Shown here one piece after another: positions 56,041 through 64,000 of a DNA stretch of 64,000 nt; position 1 is the stretch's first letter; each line of letters begins with the position of its first letter. Under the pieces are notes generated by a model. The model made no database searches. It was not told the origin of the DNA and saw only the letters and a program-made list of their open reading frames with translations. The DNA is from Saccopteryx bilineata (lineage: Eukaryota; Chordata; Mammalia; Chiroptera; Emballonuridae), in assembly GCF_036850765.1 (NCBI RefSeq), contig NC_089490.1, positions 106,944,574 to 107,008,573 on the forward strand, given 5' to 3'. The translations under genes were made by a program, and so were the position numbers.

Positions 56041-57869
56041 GGCAAAATATAATCCTATCTTATGTCCAGAAGGAGGTGATCTGGAACTATTTGTGAATGG
56101 CCCTAAAGATCACCACATGGGAACCTTGTCCCAAGAAGGTTACAGTTTAAAGCAGCAGGATAAAGAATGGAGCCCACATTTTCATTCTCATATTAGGACG
56201 TGGCCTTACTTGTGTGTGTGTGTGACCTACTTGAAGATCCTCAGATGAGCGACTTACTCCCTGACAAAATGAGGTATTAGAGAGGGAAGCTAGGGTCATG
56301 ACTCTGCTCATTCAGTTAATAAATATTTGTTAGCACCTATTAACAGGCCAAACACAGACTCTATTTCAATTCTTGTAGGATTTGGGGAATCTCTGACCTC
56401 CCACTCCCAAAATGCCAATAGTATCCCCCAATCATTATGAAAACAAATATATATCTACAGATATCCAGTCTAAAGCAGTGTAAAATTATGGCAGAAGTAT
56501 TTGGGGGGTGGGGGGAGAGAGGCGTTCATTTCACAGCAGGTTTGGTGGGGGAATCATTTAGGACAAAAGAAAGCAATAGGTTTCCATCCTGATGATCCAA
56601 AAATGGATATGGAATGTTCTTGGAAAGATCATCACCAGAGCTGGTTGGAACCTTTAAAAATTGCAAATCCAAGTCCCTGATTTTACAGACAACGAACTGT
56701 AAAAACTGTTTTCCTCATCTTCAGGTGAGGAAAGAAGAAGGCAGACTCTCCTCATCACTGCTCTGATCACATTGTCTTCTTTCCAACAATGGTGCCCAGG
56801 ACTCCTATGTTACACCTGTCTGTCTAGGACTTTGGGTTTGGGTGGGTGGAGACAGGAGGAAGTGAGGGGCAGCAGAGGACTAAAAGAAAATGAGAAAAGG
56901 AGAAGCAGAAAGAATGCTTGCAGAGCAGGTGGTTCCCTCCCAGGTGTGGTGGAGGGGAGGCAAGCCACTGGAAAGAAGCCTGCAGCATAGTGGACCTCCG
57001 AGCTGACCTACGCACTGAGAAGACAGGTCAGACAACCGGGAAAGCATCTGGCAATTGCCGGTGAGGAAGAACTGGGATGCACATACCAAGCAGTATTACT
57101 ATAACTGTTCGTATTTATAGCATAGTTTCTAAATCTAGCAGCTTGAGGGGTCAGCAGAACTATTTGAGAGTGAAGGCAGGAAGTCGACTTGTAAGCATCA
57201 TCAAAACCCTGTCGGTTTCCTCGTCCTCTTTCTGACGGACAATGTGGGTTTAAAAAGGATGAGAAAACACTTAGTTTGTCATGGTGGTTAGGTGCTCCAG
57301 ATGTTAGATCACCTGCTTCAAGATTTCAGCTGAGACTTGCAAATGTATTTTATTCGAGTCCTTAAGCTGGTTTCAAGCCTTGGTTCCCAAAGCAAAATTG
57401 AAGTTTAGAAAACTCACCCCCTGGTACACTTCCCAGGCTAGAAAACAGAAGCTGCAGGCCTACACTGTGTCTTCATGGTTAGAACTGCTTCTACTTTGGG
57501 GCTGCCCCAGAAGTTCAGAAATTACTGGGAAGAGCTGAGAGACCACAGATTCCTTAGGAGCAGTTTGTTTCATTGTCCTGCAGTATTTTATAGGGATGTT
57601 GGCGGGCCATGGGTAAGGCTTGTAGGGTGGTTGTCAACGGCACTGGGAAGCAGAGAGTCAATTCATAAATCAGTGTCATCTGGGGCGAGTATACTCCTTG
57701 GCTTACTCCTGCATGGACAAGCCTGTGGCTAAGTGGACAGGCGAAGTGAGGGGCACCGCTGCCCCCTCTGCCACATTATGTGATTGGAGCACACACCTGC
57801 AGCTTAAGAAGGAAGTCAAATGGATGTTCCTCAGGGTGACACAGCTGTAATCAGCAAGTACGTCAAGAG

Positions 57870-57870
<1 letters not shown>
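56041..57870. other. No gene seen
   Basis: A MIR/L2-like end occurs at about 56300-56340 ('cagttaataaatatttgtta'). No supported exon. Confidence 0.4.

Positions 57871-57901
<31 letters not shown>
57871..57901. repeat. (GT)n microsatellite
   Basis: About 15 GT units, perfect. Confidence 0.95.
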
Positions 57902-57903
<2 letters not shown>

Positions 57904-58229
57904 TGGGAGAGACAGCTCATTTCTCTGAGGACATTTTGTTTTAACTTTGGCCTTACTTTGTTCTTATGCCAAAATGGATTGTCCAGGCCCCCAAAACACC
58001 AGCTTGTGGAGAGCTCTTCATTTCCTTTGATTTAGGAAACAGAGGATGGAGAGTGAATACCTCAAATCCATTACACACTTGTTGACAGCCAGAAGTGAGA
58101 CAGCCAATCCTTGTCCTTTATCTCTAGACTTCAATAATTAGCAGAAAGAGAAAATCAGTCTTCATTTAGAGCAGCTAGTTCCCAAAGATGGAGCTGTGGG
58201 TCCCAGAAGTGTTCCAAGTTAGGAGGCAA
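57902..58229. other. No gene seen
   Basis: Unassigned non-coding sequence between the GT repeat and a MIR. Confidence 0.4.
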
Positions 58230-58405
58230 AGTTATTGTGCTTCCGACACAGAGAGCTTGAGTTCTGACTCTGCCACTTAATAGCCACGTGGCCTCAGGTA
58301 GGTTGCTTTAGCCTGCTTTCCTCATTTGAAAATGAGAGTAAGGATCCCTTCTTCCTTCACAAAGTTTCTGTGAATAAGTTAATGTTTATGTAACACTCTC
58401 CCTTC
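58230..58405 (+). repeat. MIR SINE
   Basis: 'cttgagttctgactctgcca', 'cttaatagccacgtggcctc', 'tttcctcatttgaaaatgag' and 'gtgaataagttaatgtttat' give the forward MIR order. Confidence 0.82.
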
Positions 58406-61400
58406 AGTCCCATATGTGGCCTTGCTCCCAGTAGGGACTATGACATTACATGACATACCTGATCATGTGGGGACCTGAGCCATGGGCCAGGGTTCAGGAG
58501 CCAGAATGGCTGCAGGGCTTGAGTGGGACTGGCCAGGAAGTTACATCTAACGGAAAGCGGAAGCACAAGTCTGAGCCCTGATCTAAGCAAAAAATCAAGC
58601 ACAAAGGACCAGGAAGGAATTAGGACACAGTTATGAAGCAAGGGGTTGGAAAATAAATGAATCAAATCTGAGAAGATAGACTCCCAGTGGTTGGTAGGAC
58701 ACAGACCTAGAGACTAGTCTCTGAGGCTTAGAAATGCAGCAAAAAAGCTTTTTATAGAGTGACTGCAGACTGGATTCCAGCAAGGAGGGAATTGTGGAGG
58801 GCCTTGAGCTAGTCTGGGTAATGACACAGGTTCTGTTGTTAGTGCTTCTTCCCCTGGCTGTCTTACTTGCCAGGATCTCTGTTGAGGACAGACAATTGCC
58901 ATTCACCTTGAGAATTATATAGGGTCTGGCCAACCAATCACAGCAGCTCAGAATACTGCTCAGGGGAGAGGGAGAAAGGCTTGGTAGACATGCATTCACA
59001 GCGCTTATAACCAGGGCAGGTGCTACTCACAATTAGTGTTTTTTTTCTTCCTCACTTACCTTACTCAAATACCTTGATTATTTCTGGAGTGTGTGACTCC
59101 TGATTCTTTAAAAGGGCAGTAACTCCAAGAGCATCTACTACAGCACAGTGCCAAGTTCAAAGTGGACACTTGAATTTAGTTCAGTGCCTGGCTTATTCCC
59201 TAAGCAGCTGGGAGTATATTCAGTTATTTCTGATACTGATGGTTGATAGCTCATTTAGTAAAACAGGAATAAGTCTTCTTTGACCTATCTTTTGTGATCA
59301 GACAGTTCCAAAATCACATTCCTCTCTTTGTTGACCCAAATGAGGAGTTCCCCATTTATGGGGGCATGGGTACAGGTTGACAGATGACACCATGCCCTTT
59401 CTATCCTCCTGGTTCACCAGAGTCTTTCTGCAGGAGACTTACTCTCCCCCTTCTCCACCCAGATCTGGGTGGCCAATACCAATGGGATTCCTTCCCTCTG
59501 GCTTCCTGTTGGGTCAGACAATGACGCCACCAGCAGGAGACGGAGAGAGATGAGAATGAGATCAGGGCGCCCTGCCCCGGCATCCTCCCCACCAAGGCTC
59601 CTTGGGCTGGCCATGTCTAGCCAAAGGTTTCCTTCTCCTCCCAACCATTTCAATTTCCGTGGTTAAGGAGCCACACTCTGTCCTTGCCTGGTCATGATAG
59701 CAGAGGCTTAGAGTTTCTACTTCCCAGGGGAATTCCTGCCCTTTGTGCTTTCCCCTACCTTAACAGTGCCTTTGTGTGAGCTCTTCTAGTTCTGATATCA
59801 ACACCATCCTCTAAGCTTAGGGAGCTTAAAAAAAAACCTTAAAAAATAGCAACTTGCTGAAAAATATTGTGAGTCTCTAAAGAGAGCAGAGCTCCAACCT
59901 CTTCCTTACTACCATGTCCTCTCCTCCAGTAGCTTGCTGCTGGCTCACTGATGCAGGCTTCTGCCCACTCAGTCCATCAAGGTCTTGTACATGGACCTGG
60001 TCACACCCAGCATAGGTGCTGTCCCTGGGCTGCTATGCTGAGGTGTAAGAACACCGGGCTTACCTGGGACAAATGAAAGACATGCCCCAGGCAGGTTTGA
60101 ACTGCATTGACCAGGGAAGCAGAACTCGAAACTAGAGAATGGACCGGACAGTGAGTCTGCAGGATGAGGCGAGGCTTCCACAGGGAGATGACTCAGCAGG
60201 GCAGGGAAGGAAGAGCAGAATTCAAAGCAGCTTGAGGCAAGTTGATAGAACAGAGGCCAGGAAATGTGTACAGGTGTCTGAGGCTCACTTCTACTTGATA
60301 GAGACAAACCCAGAGGAGGTGGGCAGTTCATAAACCAGTTCCTTTCGTGAGAGGCTGCAGCAATAGCCTACATTTCACGCTTATGGGGCCTGGAACTGGG
60401 TCAGGCCCCCAGTGCCAGTATTTGGGGGTATGACCATGACCCTTCAGCTCTCATGGAGACCCTGTAAGTTTCCAGCATGCTGAGTAGACCAAGAACTTCT
60501 TAGCAAGGGTTAAGTCCTACTGTCCAAATCTCAGTTCTCCCAGTTCCTAAGTGAGCCCATGCCATAGAATAGTCTTCTATCAAATGACCCTCATTAATCT
60601 GAGCCTTTGTGGCACTTTATTTCCAGCTACCAGGGCTGGCCTCAGTAAATTCAGGCTCTGCTGCCTAAGGTTCCCCCTCCCTGGGGACTGAGTCTGCTCT
60701 GATGACCCCACTTCTAATAAGTGCCTTTCAGTATAATTTCAGGTGGAGAGTCTTGGGCCTCATCTCTCTGACTTCTGACTAGAAAACAGTGATTTAACTT
60801 CTTCACCTTTCTGCTGGACAGGATGCATAGCAACAACCCCCAAATTTGGATAGGATCATTATACAATAATCTAGGTCTTGAGTAGCACTTAGAGGTCAGC
60901 TTTTTGTGGTAGGGTTAGTATTGCCACTCCACACCGGATTTAAGGAGTGAATGCCCCACCCCGTTTCCTCCAACCCTGTGTGGCTGAAAATTTAGGATGT
61001 TTTGGACCTAACCCTTTCCAGGTGAGAGTAAATTTATAGCCTCCTTTTGTCTACTCCCCCTTTAAGGCTCCTCAAGCCTCCTGAGAGTGATGGGATATAT
61101 CACAAGAGTGAAATGAGCAATGTTGTAGCTCCTGGTGTTCGGTCTCTGTGGGGACTCATGATTGCAGGTGTGGAGTGCAGGTAGGGTATCAACCTGGATT
61201 ATATTTGAAGCACTATCTACATTGTAGCACCCAGAGAGTGCCAACAGCTACTCTCTTGCCTTAAAATGTGTAGAAATTATAAGCTATTATTCTACTGTTG
61301 TAAGGTACCAAAAAGCTGAAAATTAATATTGATATTCTGGGAGGAAAGGTCAGGCTTTGCTGTCCTGTCCCTCCTTTGGGGAGGGGAGGGAGAAGAATGT

Positions 61401-61500
61401 AGAAGTTTCTGGCAGTCCGAGTACAGTGGGTCATTTAGTTTTAAATCTAAAATAAAGGTTACCCAAGAAACTTCTTCTCTTTCAATAAAAGGCAGAATTT
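58406..61500. other. No gene seen; 3 kb of unassigned DNA
   Basis: No domain, clear exon or nameable repeat found. Many short frames occur on both strands (for example 58631-58999, 59969-60331) without recognisable products or splice context. A host exon could have been missed without conservation data. Confidence 0.4.
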
Positions 61501-61509
61501 ACATACCAT

Positions 61510-61888
61510 CCTACATTGATTGAGGTAACTCCCCCTTCCTGAGATCTTGAGAGTAAAATACCTCTAGGCTAGTGAGGGAAGATGAACCCTAAAAGATTTG
61601 TAAACATCTTTGATTGTGTTACCTTGAAAGTCTTAATGTTTCTGTGTATCCCCTAAACAAATGTTGTCAGCTCGTGCCATGATGTCATGCTCTCCCCCGC
61701 CTGTGTGTGATCAAGGGTATATAAGCAGCCCCTGAACTATTTTGGGAGACTGTACGATTCGGGCCTGCAGATGCCTCGTTGTCAGCCATATGCGGCTGGC
61801 ATATTTAATAAATCTCCTCCTTCAATAAAACTCTTCAAAATTCATCTGAACTGGATGTCTCTGCGTGAACTCGATAAAGTAAGGTACA
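61510..61888 (+). repeat. Probable solo ERV LTR (class I-like)
   Basis: The order of signals is that of a retroviral U3-R-U5: a TATATAAGC box at about 61717, a GC-containing R start 'gggagactgtacgattcggg', then TTTAATAAATCTCC with the polyadenylation signal AATAAA near 61806, a second AATAAA at about 61825, and a U5-like segment 'tggatgtctctgcgtgaact'. No gag, pol or env reading frame lies next to it, so it is a solo LTR. The exact ends and target duplication were not resolved. Confidence 0.55.
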
Positions 61889-64000
61889 GTGCCTTTCAGA
61901 ATCCTGGGTGCGGCACTTTATAACACTACCTATTTGATAAGTCCTTTTACAGGTAACACTCCCACAACAAAGCCAAAGTGTCCAGCCCGAATCTCTGAAG
62001 AGAGAAAATTGTCCAAGGTTGAAGACATGCCTAGTAAATCCTCACCTAACATTGTCCATAGGTTCTATGACTTAAAGTGAAAAAAAGTATAATGAGACCA
62101 ATTTTACCATAGATGAATTAATATAAATAAGAGTTGAATTCCATGGAATCTCATCAATGTTCTAATGAGACAATGTTGAATGAAATGACATGATTCAAGG
62201 ACCTGCTCTGTATGTCTGCCTCTGTCCAGTATATGGAAGGCCATGGTAGACCTTGAGGTTCCCTTCCTATTGTGGCCACCCCTGTAGGCATGGTCTTTTT
62301 CTTCATAAATCCACACAATCTATTGTGACAGAGTTTGAGGGATGGTTGGTGGGACAGCTCTGGGACACTTGCCTCTCTTCCATGATGTAGAAATGGATTA
62401 CCTGGCAGCCTCCGTCGTCCAGAACATGGACCCAAGCCAGGGACTACCATCAAAGATAGATGTGTAATCACTTTGTATATCTGTATTCTGTGTTCCCAGT
62501 GAGATTTTTTTCCTATCAAGATAGGCAAGCATCTTATTTTATTTATGTCATTTACAAACAGACCTATCATGTTGTCTAATACAGAGCTGGTAGAAAATAG
62601 AGATTTTCTAGGTGACGATGGTAGAGCCAAAACCTGCCTTTTGGTGTCCATTTAGGAAATGTCATTGGTCAACTTGCTGGAGCCATCCCAAGAAAGCTTT
62701 CCTCCTTCTACAGAAAAAAACTCTGCTTTTTAAAAATAATGTGTTTCCCCCACCTTCTGTTTATGGACATCATAATTGCTTTTGAAATACTTGAAAGCAG
62801 CAATCATGTGGGCTTTAGAGTAAGACAGGCCGGGATGGAATCCCATTTCCACTTCCCTATGGCCGGAGCCCCTGCAGGCCACTCACCTTCCTTTGGTTGT
62901 CTTTAGGACTGGGATAACAATCAGAAAAGCATGGGCTGTTGAGAGGAGATAACACAGGTAATCTAGCCCTGAGGAAAACTCAGCGATCATTTGTTGAATT
63001 TAAACAGAGTGAACCAGATCTTAATCCCCATGCATTTTAACTCCCAAACTTGGTTAGTTTCTACTCTAATGTGTTACCACCAAGCCTGATCAAATTGACA
63101 GAAAATGCTTTTTGGTTACTTATTCCTCCACCTATCTTTTTTTTTTTTCTCTTTAAAAAATGTAACACATCTGGGATCTATTATAGGGTGGTATATCTTT
63201 CAGTGTATGTTTCTGCTAATGCTTTAGTAAACAGAAACTGCTTGAATGTTGACTGCTTAAATACAGTAGCCGCTAGGCTGCCTTGAGTGAGACTCAACAT
63301 AAAGTTAAACATTGTAGAATTTTAAAAAGTGGGTGCAACAAAAGGGGAACTCTAGCCCCCTTTAAGTATCTGAATCACTTATTATAGTTACAATGATGCT
63401 TTTATCCAGTTCCTACTGCTTAGAATGAGAAGAGTTTTAAAAGTTTATGATGTTCTTATTCATATCAAAGGCAAGTGTATCAGGAACACCTCTGGCTGTT
63501 AATCTCAGTACACTTACTTAAAGATGGATTAAATAAAAAGAAGGTATTTTGTAATTGTTTTTATATTTTCTCAGAGATCAGGGTTCAAAGCTTGTATCTC
63601 TGTGATTCATTTGTCTTTTCCTCATGGCTGTAAGATGGCAACCCTGACACCAGACATCAAGCCCATATCCAATTGAAGAACTAGGAGTGAGAGGTAGGAT
63701 CAGCTATGCAATATATATATCCTTTTTATCAGAAAAGCAAGATATTTTCCAGAAGCACTGAACAGAGTTGTACCACAGTAACTTCCAACTGCACAGGAGA
63801 TTGAGAAAATGAGATTTTATGTCCTCTGGCCTCTGCAGTAGAGGCAGATGAGCTAGAAAAAGATAAAAATGGGTGTTGGGTTAGCCAACCCTAGTGTCTG
63901 TCATCATGAACCTTATATAAAAGCGTTTGTAGGCTGGGTCCTGCTGCAAATCTCCCTAAAGTAACTCTAAAAAACAACAGCTGTATTGGGCTATAGAGCA
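61889..64000. other. No gene seen
   Basis: Non-coding DNA. T-rich runs occur at about 63138-63150. The frame at 62154-62651 on the minus strand (165 codons, overlapping others) has no recognisable domain and no repeat signature I can name. It is more likely chance. Confidence 0.4.

Noticed and set aside
62154..62651. 165-codon minus-strand frame
   Set aside because: No recognisable domain, no splice or promoter context. Retained only as unassigned DNA.

Overview
This window is mammalian, non-coding, repeat-rich DNA, most probably from a bat. Evidence for a bat is a tRNA-derived SINE present three times (35995-36399, 47263-47626, about 54258-54630), whose head and long CT-rich and GC-rich body resemble the Rhin type known from horseshoe bats and relatives. 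Young LINE-1 copies and small non-autonomous mariner and hAT DNA transposons fit the same picture. Old mammal-wide repeats (MIR, L2, MER5A-like, MLT1-like LTR, L1M) make up much of the rest. No complete host gene was found. The only candidate host coding element is one possible exon at 2607-2814 with good splice sites on both sides.

Layout: 1-5150 is intergenic or intronic DNA with L2, MIR, a pentanucleotide microsatellite and the candidate exon. At 5264-11235 a full-length minus-strand LINE-1 (L1-A) with a 13-bp target duplication sits inside an older LINE-1 fragment. Its two ORFs are broken by at least three frameshifts. At 11.6-13.9 kb lies a 230-bp inverted duplication with a 1.86-kb spacer. 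From 14 to 32 kb there are old repeats, an hAT MITE with an 8-bp target duplication (16779-17130) and a 597-bp mariner derivative with 108-bp terminal inverted repeats (25462-26058).

The most striking part is 32241-45222. Two plus-strand LINE-1s, L1-B and L1-C, lie head to tail inside one 16-bp target duplication. L1-B has a long 5' UTR, an intact ORF1, and an ORF2 interrupted by a young SINE and cut off at 39529. Exactly there the 5' end of L1-C begins. L1-C lacks 2062 bp of 5' UTR that L1-B has, and the missing block runs from GTGAGT to TTAG. L1-C therefore looks like a reverse-transcribed spliced LINE-1 RNA (a SpIRE). The composite is best explained by L1-C inserting into L1-B, followed by recombination between the two 3' ends, or by template switching during a single insertion.

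From 45.2 to 64 kb there are two older SINEs, MIR and other ancient repeats, an MLT1-like LTR carrying a 63-bp templated insertion copied from or to a site 1.17 kb away, and a probable solo ERV LTR near 61.5-61.9 kb. Functionally the window is a record of retrotransposon activity: LINE-1 supplies reverse transcriptase and endonuclease, the SINEs use that machinery, and the A-rich tails and target duplications mark the events. Assignments of old repeats rest on remembered consensus patterns without a database search, so their boundaries are approximate.
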